A DNA stretch of 64,000 nucleotides, taken from the NCBI RefSeq assembly GCF_003029735.1, contig NZ_KZ686268.1, positions 62,001 through 126,000 on the forward strand. Reading direction: 5' to 3'. Source of the stretch: Pedobacter yulinensis (GTDB lineage: Bacteria > Bacteroidota > Bacteroidia > Sphingobacteriales > Sphingobacteriaceae). A program made the translations under genes and the position numbers. Below are positions 43,777 to 54,000 of the stretch, piece by piece (position 1 is the stretch's first letter; every line of letters begins with the position of its first letter). The notes beneath the pieces were generated by a model, which worked only from the letters and a program-made list of their open reading frames with translations, ran no database searches and was not told where the DNA came from.

Positions 43777-45483
43777 ATGGAAAAAAGATGGGTGCCTGTG
43801 CCGGAATGTTCGGAAGACCAGGTCGGGAAACTGGCATTGGAACTCGGCATCGACCAGACGCTATCCCGTATTCTTGTGCAGCGCGGCATTTGCTCTTTTG
43901 ACGCTGCGCGCGATTTTTTCAGACCCCAGATCAGCCACCTCCACGATCCCTTTCTGATGAAAGATATGGACATTGCCGTGGCACGCATCAGGCGCGCCAT
44001 TGCCTCAGGAGAGCGGATAATGGTGTTCGGCGATTATGATGTCGATGGCACTACCGCCGTCACGGTTGTTTACAGCTTTCTTGCCGGTCTGGCCGAGCAC
44101 CTGGAATATTACATTCCCGACCGCTATGCCGAAGGTTATGGCGTTTCTTACAAGGGTATCGACTGTGCCGAGGCGCATGGCGCGAGCCTGATCATTGCGC
44201 TAGACTGTGGCATAAAATCTGTCGCCGAAGTGGCTTATGCCAGGCAAAAGGGCATTGACTTTATTGTCTGCGACCACCACCTTCCCGGGCCCGCCCTTCC
44301 TGATGCTGTGGCTATTCTCGACCCCAAACGCAACGACTGCAGTTATCCATTCGAAGAACTCTGCGGGTGTGGGATCGGGTTTAAGCTCACCCAGGCCTTG
44401 TGCAAATCGCTCGGCTTAGACGAAACGCTGCCCCTTCGTTACCTTGACCTGGTTATGGTCGCTATCGCGGCAGACATTGTGCCTGTTGTTGGCGAAAACC
44501 GGGTTTTGGCCTATCATGGCTTGAAAAAACTGAATGAAAACCCTTCCCGCGGCCTCTATGCGCTGATGGAGGTGGCCGGTAAGACCGGGGGCTATACCCT
44601 GACAGACGTGGTGTTCTCTATCGGTCCGCGCATCAATGCAGCCGGCCGGATGGATCATGCCAGCCACGCCGTAGAAATGCTGCTTTCGGCAGAAAATGTA
44701 GCCGCCCAAGCCCAAAGCCTGCTCATTAACGATAAAAACGCTGCGCGCAAGATGTTTGACCAGGACATTACCCGCGAGGCGCTCGCGCAGATCGAAGCCG
44801 ACGAGCTGATGCTGAAACAAAAAACCACCGTGGTGTACAGCGAGAGCTGGCACAAAGGAGTTATTGGTATTGTCGCTTCCCGGCTAACAGAAAAATATTA
44901 CCGACCTACAATTGTGCTGACCGCTGCGAACGGACATGTAGCCGGCTCTGCGCGTTCGGTAGCCGGCTTTGACCTGTATGAGGCACTTCAGGGCTGCGCA
45001 CACCTGCTCGACCAGTTTGGCGGGCACCGTTTCGCTGCCGGTCTTACCATGCGCCGGGAGAACGTAGAAGCGTTCAGGCAAAAATTTGAAGAGGTTGTTG
45101 CAGCCAGCATCAATGAAGACCTGCTCACGCCGGTCATTCCCATTGACGCCACGCTTGGGCTGGCCCAGATTACCGGTAAATTCGCCCGTATTCTTGCCCA
45201 GATGGGACCTTTCGGTCCGCACAACATGGCCCCAGTCTTTGTTAGTGTAAACGTGATGGCCGCTTTTGAGCCTGCAGTGGTCGGCGGAAATCACCTGAGA
45301 CTCGCGGTTAAACAGGAAAATTCAGCTATTTTTGAAGCCATTGCGTTCGGCCAGGCAGATATGCTGCCCGCGCTGCGTACCGGTATGCCCTTTTCCATTT
45401 GTTACACGATTGAGGAGAATACCTGGAGGGATAAAAAACGCTTGCAACTCAATATAAAGGCCATCAGGCCGCAGAACGGATAA
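43777..45483 (+). CDS. recJ: Single-stranded-DNA-specific exonuclease RecJ
   Basis: A 568-residue DHH-family 5'-3' exonuclease used in recombinational and mismatch repair. The phosphoesterase motifs are [21 protein letters not shown] and DHHLPG, and DHHA1 motifs [15 protein letters not shown] and [15 protein letters not shown] follow, with [12 protein letters not shown] near residue 430. The C-terminal OB-like part (about 460-568) is complete. It begins an operon: lptB starts 7 bases after the stop and the GH3-auxin-like gene 2 bases after that. Confidence 0.95.
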   Translation: MEKRWVPVPECSEDQVGKLALELGIDQTLSRILVQRGICSFDAARDFFRPQISHLHDPFLMKDMDIAVARIRRAIASGERIMVFGDYDVDGTTAVTVVYSFLAGLAEHLEYYIPDRYAEGYGVSYKGIDCAEAHGASLIIALDCGIKSVAEVAYARQKGIDFIVCDHHLPGPALPDAVAILDPKRNDCSYPFEELCGCGIGFKLTQALCKSLGLDETLPLRYLDLVMVAIAADIVPVVGENRVLAYHGLKKLNENPSRGLYALMEVAGKTGGYTLTDVVFSIGPRINAAGRMDHASHAVEMLLSAENVAAQAQSLLINDKNAARKMFDQDITREALAQIEADELMLKQKTTVVYSESWHKGVIGIVASRLTEKYYRPTIVLTAANGHVAGSARSVAGFDLYEALQGCAHLLDQFGGHRFAAGLTMRRENVEAFRQKFEEVVAASINEDLLTPVIPIDATLGLAQITGKFARILAQMGPFGPHNMAPVFVSVNVMAAFEPAVVGGNHLRLAVKQENSAIFEAIAFGQADMLPALRTGMPFSICYTIEENTWRDKKRLQLNIKAIRPQNG

Positions 45484-45490
45484 ACAACCC

Positions 45491-46225
45491 ATGATATTAA
45501 GAGCTGAAAACCTGGTCAAGAAGTACAAACAGCGCACAGTGGTAAACAATGTGTCGTTCAACGTAAGCCAGGGCGAAATCGTCGGACTGCTCGGACCTAA
45601 CGGGGCCGGTAAAACCACATCGTTTTACATGATCGTAGGCCTGATCAAACCCAATGAAGGTACCATTTACCTGGAAGACGAAGATATTACAACAGACCCC
45701 ATGTACCGCCGTGCCCAAAAAGGAATCGGTTACCTTGCACAGGAAGCTTCAGTGTTCAGAAAACTGACCGTTGAAGACAACATTCTGGCCATTCTCGAGA
45801 TGAGCAAAATGACCAAGGAAGAACAGCGGGAAAAACTCGAAGAGCTGATCAATGAATTCAGCCTGCACAAGGTTCGTAAGAACCGCGGCGACCTGCTTTC
45901 GGGTGGCGAACGGCGCCGCACTGAGATTGCACGGGCACTGGCCGCAAACCCGAACTTTATCCTTCTGGATGAGCCGTTTGCAGGCGTAGACCCCATTGCC
46001 GTAGAGGAAATTCAGTCTATCGTGGCCAAACTCAAACACAAAAATATCGGGATCCTGATCACCGACCATAACGTGCAGGAAACATTGTCCATTACAGACC
46101 GCGCCTACCTGCTTTTTGAAGGAAAGATACTGGAAGCGGGAACCCCCGAGGTCCTTGCAGCAAATGAAATGGTCAAGAAAGTTTACCTCGGCTCGAACTT
46201 TGTGCTGCGGAGAAAAAAATTCTAA
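45491..46225 (+). CDS. lptB: LPS export system ATPase LptB
   Basis: A 244-residue ABC ATPase. Walker [10 protein letters not shown] (35-43), the Q-loop region [10 protein letters not shown], the signature [15 protein letters not shown] and Walker [17 protein letters not shown] are intact. The [14 protein letters not shown] segment is typical of LptB and not of other importers. With LptF/G/C it extracts lipopolysaccharide from the inner membrane. LptFG genes are not in this window. It is packed between recJ and the GH3-auxin-like gene. Confidence 0.94.
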   Translation: MILRAENLVKKYKQRTVVNNVSFNVSQGEIVGLLGPNGAGKTTSFYMIVGLIKPNEGTIYLEDEDITTDPMYRRAQKGIGYLAQEASVFRKLTVEDNILAILEMSKMTKEEQREKLEELINEFSLHKVRKNRGDLLSGGERRRTEIARALAANPNFILLDEPFAGVDPIAVEEIQSIVAKLKHKNIGILITDHNVQETLSITDRAYLLFEGKILEAGTPEVLAANEMVKKVYLGSNFVLRRKKF

Positions 46226-46227
46226 CT

Positions 46228-47745
46228 ATGGCTATTGTCAACTCCATCTTTGCCTGGATCATGAAAAAGCGCATTCACCAGATTGAGCTTTTTATAAAAT
46301 ATCCGCACGAGGTCCAGGAAGAATGGTTTCTTAACCTCATTTCGAGCGCTGAAAACACAGAGTGGGGCAAAAAATATGATTATAAGACCATCCTGAACCC
46401 AAACCAGTTTCGTGAGCGCGTTCCTCTTCAGAACTACGATACCCTCAAACCCTATATTGAGCGCATGCTGCAGGGGGAGCAGAACATTTTGTGGCCTTCA
46501 GAGATCCGGTGGTTTGCCAAATCTTCAGGTACCACGAGCGACCGCAGCAAATTCATTCCCGTATCGCAGGAATCGCTCGAAGAGTGCCACTTCAAGGGCG
46601 GAAAAGACCTGATCTCGATCTTTTGCAACAACCGTCCAAACACCCAGATCTTTACCGGAAAATGCCTTGTTCTGGGGGGCAGCCACCAAATTAACCAGCT
46701 CAACACGGATTCTTTTTACGGAGACCTTTCTGCCGTACTGATTAAAAACCTGCCGGTTTGGGCAGAGTTTATGCGCACCCCAGACATGTCTATCGCACTG
46801 ATGGACAACTACGAACAGAAGATGGACAAAATGGCCGAGGCCACCATTCATGAGAACGTAACGAATATCTCGGGCGTACCGACCTGGACCATCGTGCTGG
46901 CCAAAAAAGTCCTCGAAATGACGGGCAAAAGCAACCTGCTTGAGGTCTGGCCCAACCTGGAGCTTTATTTTCACGGAGCCGTAAATTTTGCGCCTTACCG
47001 GGAACAGTTTAAGAAACTGATCCCTTCGGCAGATATGTATTACCTGGAAACCTACAACGCTTCTGAAGGTTTCTTCGGCATCCAGGACCAGCCGCATTCT
47101 GACGAAATGCTGCTGATGCTCGACTATGGCATTTTCTACGAATTCATCCCGCTTGAAAACCTGGACGATGAGCAGCCCAAAACGCTCTTGCTTAACGAGG
47201 TGGAGCTGAATAAGAACTATGCGATTGTGATTACCACCAATGGCGGCCTCTGGCGGTATATGATCGGCGATACGATCCACTTCACATCCCTGTCGCCGTA
47301 CCGCATCAAAATATCGGGCCGGACCAAACATTTTATCAATGCCTTCGGCGAGGAGGTCATTATTGACAACGCAGAAAAGGCCATGATCCGCGCCTGCACA
47401 GAGACCGGCGCCATTGTGCGCGACTATACCGCCTGCCCGATCTATTTCAAAGGAAATGATGCGGGCGGCCATGAATGGATCATTGAATTTGAAAAACAGC
47501 CCGATCATTTCGAGCGTTTTATCGACGTCCTGGACAACACCCTGCGCGAAGTCAATTCTGATTACGACGCCAAGCGGTTCAACGATATGGCCCTTCGGCG
47601 GCCTACGGTTCACAATGCGCCTGAGAACACCTTTTACAACTGGCTGAAAGCACGAGGCAAACTCGGCGGTCAGCACAAAGTGCCCCGGCTTGCCAATGAA
47701 CGCAAATATGTAGAAGACATACTCGAGCAGATCAAAGCCCGTTAA
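46228..47745 (+). CDS. GH3 auxin-responsive promoter family protein (putative acyl-adenylating amide synthetase)
   Basis: A 505-residue protein of the bacterial branch of the GH3 family, whose plant members adenylate carboxylic acids and join them to amino acids. The motif for ATP binding, WFAKSSGTTSDRSKFIPVS, lies near residues 90-110, the GVPTWTIVLAKKV and YLETYNASEGFFGIQ segments in the middle, and YRIKISGRTKHFINAFGEE towards the C-terminus. Substrate in Bacteroidota is unknown. (Not to be confused with glycoside hydrolase family 3.) It starts 2 bases after lptB, so a link with envelope lipid or acyl metabolism is possible. Confidence 0.9.
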   Translation: MAIVNSIFAWIMKKRIHQIELFIKYPHEVQEEWFLNLISSAENTEWGKKYDYKTILNPNQFRERVPLQNYDTLKPYIERMLQGEQNILWPSEIRWFAKSSGTTSDRSKFIPVSQESLEECHFKGGKDLISIFCNNRPNTQIFTGKCLVLGGSHQINQLNTDSFYGDLSAVLIKNLPVWAEFMRTPDMSIALMDNYEQKMDKMAEATIHENVTNISGVPTWTIVLAKKVLEMTGKSNLLEVWPNLELYFHGAVNFAPYREQFKKLIPSADMYYLETYNASEGFFGIQDQPHSDEMLLMLDYGIFYEFIPLENLDDEQPKTLLLNEVELNKNYAIVITTNGGLWRYMIGDTIHFTSLSPYRIKISGRTKHFINAFGEEVIIDNAEKAMIRACTETGAIVRDYTACPIYFKGNDAGGHEWIIEFEKQPDHFERFIDVLDNTLREVNSDYDAKRFNDMALRRPTVHNAPENTFYNWLKARGKLGGQHKVPRLANERKYVEDILEQIKAR

Positions 47746-48056
47746 GAGACAAGGCTTCGCGAAGCAACATGGCATGAGGCAGGACGGTGGGCAGTCCGTT
47801 CGTATCCCTACAGGCTGTGCCGCATAAAACCGGACCGGCGCGGCAGCCCCCGGGCGCAGCCGGGGCTACAGCAGAAAGCCGGACCTGCGCTGCCAGGAAC
47901 TGCTGCCCCTGCTCTTTCCAGACCTTTACACATCGGGGCAACTCAGCCCCATTTAGGCTTGTTTTCAGCGATGTTCGGGCCCTGACCTGAAAAAACTAAC
48001 ATCAATCCGCCCCCAACAACCTTTAAGTTATCCTTTCCGTGTCGTATCTTTAGTCG
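47746..48056. other. GC-rich intergenic region without a recognisable gene
   Basis: A 339-base gap between the GH3-auxin-like gene and maeB, longer than any other here. It contains a 12-base palindrome GCTTCGCGAAGC (47754-47765 region) and a GC-rich hairpin (AGCCCC at 47845-47850 with GGGGCT at 47862-47867). Short frames on both strands have cysteine- and proline-rich, low-information sequence. It looks like a decayed repeat or a structured non-coding element. No clear terminator T tract. Confidence 0.4.
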
Positions 48057-48064
48057 TAACTTTG
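48057..48064 (+). promoter_or_regulatory. -7 element TAACTTTG for maeB-ruvA-sprA
   Basis: An exact TAnnTTTG match 20 bases before the maeB ATG. A TTT at 48034-48036, 20 bases upstream, is the only candidate for the -33 region. Confidence 0.6.
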
Positions 48065-48084
48065 CCGGCTACAACAGAAAAAAA

Positions 48085-50406
48085 ATGAGCAAAACCAATA
48101 GAAAGCAGGACGCCCTCGATTACCATTCGCAGGGTCGGCCGGGCAAGATACAGGTTATCCCTACCAAACCCACGCAATCGCAGCGCGACCTGACACTCGC
48201 CTACTCTCCCGGAGTAGCCGAGCCTTGTTTGCAGATTGCAGACAATAAGGAAGACGTTTATAAATATACGGCGAAAGGAAACCTGGTGGCGGTGATCAGC
48301 AATGGTACCGCCGTGCTTGGCCTTGGCAATATTGGTCCCGAAGCCGGAAAACCGGTCATGGAAGGAAAGGGTCTGTTGTTTAAGATCTTTGCCGATATCG
48401 ATGTCTTTGACCTGGAACTCGACACAACCAATGTCGACGACTTCGTGAAGATCGTTAAAGCGCTCGAACCGACCTTTGGGGGCGTTAACCTGGAAGATAT
48501 CAAAGCGCCTGAATGCTTTGAAATTGAACGCCGCTTAAAAGAAGAAATGAACATCCCGGTCATGCATGACGACCAGCATGGAACGGCCATTATCTCTGCC
48601 GCAGCGCTTATTAATGCCTGCGAACTGCAGAAAAAGAAACTTGACAAGGTAAAGATCGTTGTAAACGGAGCCGGTGCCGCGGCCATTTCCTGCAGCCGCC
48701 TGTATGTTTCAATGGGCGCACGCAAGGAGAACATTGTCATGTGCGACCGCACCGGCGTGATCCGCACCGACCGCAGCAATCTCGATCCCATCAAAGCTGA
48801 ATTTGCGACCAGCCGCGACCTGAACAGCCTGGAAGAAGCCATGCAGGGCGCCGATGTATTTATCGGTCTTTCTTCGGCCAATTGCGTAAGCGCAGAGATG
48901 CTGGCGTCTATGGCTAAAAACCCGATCGTTTTCGCCATGGCCAATCCAGACCCTGAAATTGCCTACGAACTTGCCATTGCAACACGCAAAGATATCATTA
49001 TGGCCACAGGCCGTTCTGATTATCCCAACCAGGTGAACAATGTTCTCGGTTTCCCGTACATTTTCCGCGGGGCGCTCGACGTTCGTGCAACAGCCATCAA
49101 TGAAGAAATGAAGATCGCGGCGGTCAAAGCCATTGCAGCATTGGCCAAGGAATCTGTTCCCGAAGCCGTTAACATGGCCTATAATGCAAAAAATTTGAAG
49201 TTTGGTAAGGATTACATCATACCAAAACCGGTTGACCTCCGGCTCATGACAAACGTATCGACGGCGGTGGCCAGGGCGGCGATCGAGTCTGGTGTAGCCA
49301 GGAAGGTCATTGCCGACTGGGATGCCTATACCGAAGAACTGAACCGCCGCCTGGGGCTCGATGATGCCATTATGCGCAAGCTAACGCTGAAAGCACGTTC
49401 CGCACCGAAGAAGGTGGTGTTCGCCGAGGCTGATGAATACCGCATCCTCAAAGCCGCCCAGATCGTTAAAGATGAAAATATTGCCATTCCGGTACTCCTG
49501 GGTAACCGCGAAAAGATCGAGCAGATTATTGCCGATAGCGCATTGGACTTGGAGGGTGTTGAAATCGTTGACCAGATGCTTGATACAGAGCGCGTTAAAC
49601 GGTATGCCGATGCTTTATACAAAAAACGGCAACGCAAAGGCGTTTCCCTGAATGATGCGGTCAAATTTATGCGCGACCGAAATTATTTCGGCGCATCGAT
49701 GGTCGAATTTGGCGATGCCGACGCCATGATCTCAGGCCTGACCAAAAATTACGCAGCAACGATCAAACCGGCACTGCAGATCATTGGTACCGAAGAGGGC
49801 GTGAACCGCGTGGCCGGCATGTACATGATGATGACAAAAAAGGGCCCGGTCTTTTTTGGCGACACCACCGTTAACGTCAACCCGACAGCAGAAGAACTGG
49901 TCGACATTACGCTGATGCTCGACGAATCGGTCAAAAAATTCAATATTAAGCCAAGGATAGCCCTGTTGTCGTACTCCAATTTCGGCTCGAACGAAGGTGC
50001 CGTTCCTGAAAAGATGCGAAAAACGGCAAGCATTCTGCATGAACAGCATCCGGAGGTGCTGGTCGACGGCGAAATGCAGGGCAATTTTGCAATCAACAGC
50101 GAGATGATGAAAGAAAATTTTCCTTTCAGCGCACTTGCAGACGCCCCGGCAAACACACTGGTATTTCCAAACCTTGAATCGGGCAACATTGCCTATAAAC
50201 TGCTGCAGGAACTTGGCGGTGCAGAGGCGGTCGGGCCGATCCTGCTGGGACTGAAAAAACCTGTACACATTGTGCAGCTCGGCAGTTCGGTGCGGGAGAT
50301 CGTTAACATGGTCACCATCGCCGTTGTAGATGCCCAGGCCAAAGAAGCCGCAGGTGAAGCACGCAAAAAAGGCGGCTTATTCAAAAAACCAACAAAAAAA
50401 GCATAG
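48085..50406 (+). CDS. maeB: NADP-dependent malic enzyme with phosphotransacetylase-like domain (MaeB)
   Basis: A 773-residue two-domain protein. The malic enzyme part (about 1-420) decarboxylates malate to pyruvate, with [43 protein letters not shown] and [10 protein letters not shown] (NADP site). The C-terminal half (about 430-770) resembles phosphate acetyltransferase ([34 protein letters not shown]), which in MaeB is regulatory and responds to acetyl-CoA, not catalytic. Typical length for MaeB. ruvA begins 3 bases after the stop. Confidence 0.95.
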   Translation: MSKTNRKQDALDYHSQGRPGKIQVIPTKPTQSQRDLTLAYSPGVAEPCLQIADNKEDVYKYTAKGNLVAVISNGTAVLGLGNIGPEAGKPVMEGKGLLFKIFADIDVFDLELDTTNVDDFVKIVKALEPTFGGVNLEDIKAPECFEIERRLKEEMNIPVMHDDQHGTAIISAAALINACELQKKKLDKVKIVVNGAGAAAISCSRLYVSMGARKENIVMCDRTGVIRTDRSNLDPIKAEFATSRDLNSLEEAMQGADVFIGLSSANCVSAEMLASMAKNPIVFAMANPDPEIAYELAIATRKDIIMATGRSDYPNQVNNVLGFPYIFRGALDVRATAINEEMKIAAVKAIAALAKESVPEAVNMAYNAKNLKFGKDYIIPKPVDLRLMTNVSTAVARAAIESGVARKVIADWDAYTEELNRRLGLDDAIMRKLTLKARSAPKKVVFAEADEYRILKAAQIVKDENIAIPVLLGNREKIEQIIADSALDLEGVEIVDQMLDTERVKRYADALYKKRQRKGVSLNDAVKFMRDRNYFGASMVEFGDADAMISGLTKNYAATIKPALQIIGTEEGVNRVAGMYMMMTKKGPVFFGDTTVNVNPTAEELVDITLMLDESVKKFNIKPRIALLSYSNFGSNEGAVPEKMRKTASILHEQHPEVLVDGEMQGNFAINSEMMKENFPFSALADAPANTLVFPNLESGNIAYKLLQELGGAEAVGPILLGLKKPVHIVQLGSSVREIVNMVTIAVVDAQAKEAAGEARKKGGLFKKPTKKA

Positions 50407-50409
50407 ACC

Positions 50410-50994
50410 ATGTACGCATATATTGATGGCAAACTCACTTTCAAATCTGCCACGCATGTTGTTATTGAAACCGGTGGTGTCGGTTATCACATCAATATAT
50501 CGCTGAACACCTACGCGGCGCTCAAAGACAGCGAGCGTCAGAAATTATATACCTGGCTCCAGGTGAAGGAAGATGCGCATACCCTTTATGGCTTTGCCGA
50601 TGAGGGTGAACGCAAGTTGTTCCTTCACCTGATCTCGGTATCAGGCATCGGCGCAGGCACCGCGCGCATGATGCTTTCCTCCATCACACCCGCCGAGATC
50701 CAGGCCGCTATCATCAGGGGCGACCTGCCGCTTATTCAGCGCATCAAAGGCATCGGTGCAAAATCTGCACAACGGCTTGTACTCGAGCTCCAGGACAAAC
50801 TAAAGAAAGAAGGACCCGACGCGCTGATATCTGTTCCGCAACACCATACACGGAAAGAGGAAGCGTTGTCTGCCCTCGTTATGCTCGGCTTTGCGCGCAA
50901 TGCAGCCGATAAAGCGCTCGAAACCATAATAACTAAAACCAATGAAGAAATGTCTGTTGAACAGTTGATCAAAGCCGCGCTGAAAAGCCTATAG
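50410..50994 (+). CDS. ruvA: Holliday junction branch migration protein RuvA
   Basis: A 194-residue protein that binds four-way DNA junctions and recruits RuvB helicase. The N-terminal OB domain begins MYAYIDGKLTFKSATHVVIE, the two helix-hairpin-helix motifs are in LISVSGIGAGTARMMLS and IKGIGAKSAQRLVLEL, and a C-terminal domain III (EEALSALVMLGFARNAADKA) that contacts RuvB is present. ruvB and ruvC are not nearby. It is the middle gene of maeB-ruvA-sprA, an arrangement seen in other Bacteroidota. Confidence 0.96.
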   Translation: MYAYIDGKLTFKSATHVVIETGGVGYHINISLNTYAALKDSERQKLYTWLQVKEDAHTLYGFADEGERKLFLHLISVSGIGAGTARMMLSSITPAEIQAAIIRGDLPLIQRIKGIGAKSAQRLVLELQDKLKKEGPDALISVPQHHTRKEEALSALVMLGFARNAADKALETIITKTNEEMSVEQLIKAALKSL

Positions 50995-51012
50995 TCTGTA
51001 ATTGTTAGCCGC

Positions 51013-54000
51013 TTGAGAAGAGTCTTTACCTGCCTGGTCATCCTGTGTCTTCTCGTTTTTGGCAACCAGACGTTGCAGGCGCAGGTTGCGCAAACGAAAA
51101 CACCCGCAGATACCCTTAAAAACACGTTTAGTTTAAGGGAAAGGAAGACTTTTGGCTTTGGTAAGGGAAACACATTCTCGCCGCTACCCGGAAATCTAAC
51201 CAGGGTGGTCGAATTTGATGCCGAAAACAAACGTTATGTGATCAGGCAAATGATCGGTGGCCGCGAGGTGGCCATGCCGCAATACCTCACCATAGACCAG
51301 TACCAGCGCCTGCTTACGGCCGAGATCAAAACGGCAAACTGGCGCAATTTTTCAGACTCGACGCTGAACGAGGTGAGACAGACCGGTATCATCCCGGCGG
51401 TGCGCATCAACAGCAAATCTTTCGAGCGCATTTTCGGGGGCACGACCATCGATATCCAGCCACGCGGCGAAGCCGAACTTACCTTTCTGGGCCGTGTAAA
51501 CCGCAACGAGAATCCCCTGTTCAACGAGCGACAGCGCGTTCAGACCAATTTTGATTTCAACCAGCGCATCCAGATGAACCTGGTGGGCAATATCGGCACC
51601 AAGCTGAAGTTGCTGACCAATTACAATACCGAAGCGCAATTCGATTTTGAAAACCAGATCAAACTGGACTATACCGGCGCACCCGACGAAATCATTAAAA
51701 AAATAGAAGCGGGAAACGTAAGCATGCCACTCAACGGCAGCCTGATCTCGGGCACGCAGGCCCTGTTCGGTATCAAGACCCAGCTGCAGTTCGGTAAGCT
51801 GGGAATAACCAGCGTCTTCAGCCAGCAAAAATCGCAGTCGAAAGAAATTCAGATCACCAATGGCGCCCAGCAAAATGAATTTCGCATTACCGGCGATAAC
51901 TATGAAGCCAACAAACACTTTTTCCTTGCCCAGTTTTTCCGAAACAATTACAACAAGGCGCTGGCCAATGCCCCGAACATCCTGTCGCCGGTAAACATCA
52001 CGAAGATCGAAGTCTGGATCACCAACAAGAGCAGCCAGACACAGGACTCGCGCGATGTGCTTGCCCTGCTCGATCTCGGCGAAAACAGCCCTTACAATAC
52101 CGCGCAGATCCAGGGCGGGCCGGGTTATTCGCTGGTTCCTTCGGGCTTTGCCGGTGCAGCCGGCATACCGCAGTCCAACAACCTGCTTACCAATCTGCCT
52201 GCAGGTGCCAGGTTCAGCAACTCAAACGATGTCATTGCTTATTTCCAGGCCAACGGGGCGACAGATAATTTCAACAAACTTACGTACGCACGCAGGCTGA
52301 ATGAGCGCGAATACATCCTGCAGCCGCAGTTGGGATACATTTCGCTCAATAACCCTTTAAACGCAGACGAGGTGCTCACCGTAGCTTATCGTTACACTTA
52401 TAACGGTGTGGAATACCAGGTGGGTGAATTTTCGACCGATGTGTCTTTTGACCAGGCCAATCCGAAAGTGCTGTTCACGAAAATGCTGAAGAATGAGACA
52501 ATGAAGATCAACCTGCCGACCTGGGACCTGATGATGAAAAACATTTACCTGCTGGGCGGGTATCAGATTGGCAGTCAGAATTTTAAACTAAACATTTACC
52601 GCATAGATGACAATTCGGGCGTGGAAAAGCCGCTGGTTACAGAAGGGCAGAACACGGGCAATAAACAGTTCATTAACCTGACCGGGCTTGACCGCCTGAA
52701 CCAGCAGCAGGAACAAAAGCCCGACGGTGTGTTCGATTTTATTGCCATGGCCAATCCGCTGGGCAGCACATACGGCCCTTATGGAAACAGCTACAGTGGC
52801 GGTGGCTACGGCGGCGGCACCGGCCAGACCGGCAGCAATCCGGCCATAGACAACACGGTGAAGGGATACGTCACGATCGATCCCCTGAACGGCAGGCTTA
52901 TTTTCCCGGTTATCGAGCCGTTCGGCGCAGACCTCGCGGCCCGGTTCGCACCGGGCGAGCAGTCGCTGATCCAGAAATATACTTTTCCTGCGCTGTATGA
53001 CTCTACCCAGGTCATTGCCAAACAGCTTTTCCCCAAACAAAACCGGTACATCATCAGCGGCACGTACCAGTCTGAAGTTTCTTCAGACTTCAGCCTGAAT
53101 ACATTCAATGTCCCACAGGGCTCGGTGCGGGTGTTTGCAGGGAATATTCCGCTGCAGGAAGGCACCGATTTCACAGTCGATTATATGGGCGGGCGCGTCA
53201 AGATCCTGAACACCGCCCTGCTGACATCTGGCCAGCCAATCCGCATCACGACCGAAAACAACGAGTTGTTCGGCGTGCAGCAGCGCAGCCTCTTCGGAAC
53301 CCGGCTCGATTATCGTGTAAACAGCAAACTGAACCTGGGCGGCACCATCATGAACCTCAGCGAAAAGCCGATTACGCCTAAGGTCAACATTGGCGAGGAG
53401 CCCATTTCCAACACCATCTGGGGTCTCGACCTGAATTACAACGCACAGTCGCGCTTTCTCACCAAACTCATTGACAAGTTGCCTTTTCTTTCGACCAAAG
53501 CGCCTTCAAACATTACCTTTTCAGGCGAATTTGCCCAATTGGTTCCAGGGCACTCGCGCGCGCTGAACATGGCCGGCGACCGGGGCGGCACCAGTTACCT
53601 GGACGATTTCGAAGCATCCCGCTCAATCATCGACCTCAAAGGGGCCATTAGCTGGCAGATATCGGGCACACCACAGCTTTTTCCTGAAGCCCAGCGCATC
53701 AACGACCTGAGTTACGGCTACAACCGTGCCCGCCTGGCCTTTTATAACATTGACCCTATTTTTTTTACACCCTCCTCGCTCACGCCAGCCAACATCCGCA
53801 CCAATGCTGCGCTGCGCTCAGACCATTATACGCGCGAGGTGCGGGAAAATGAAGTGTTCCCCTTTAAGCAAATCGCTACCGGGCAGCCGCTGCAACTGCC
53901 GACACTTGATGTGGCCTTTTACCCGAGCATTCGTGGTCCGTACAATTACGTAACCACAGGTTTCAATCCTGATGGCAGCCTGACCAATCCGCGGTCGCGC

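Noticed and set aside
46525..47775. 416-residue reading frame on the minus strand
   Set aside because: Antisense shadow of the GH3-auxin family gene, which has clear family motifs; the antisense protein has none.
47732..47990. Short frames on both strands before maeB
   Set aside because: Cysteine- and proline-rich, low-information sequence overlapping GC hairpins; no start signal or family similarity.
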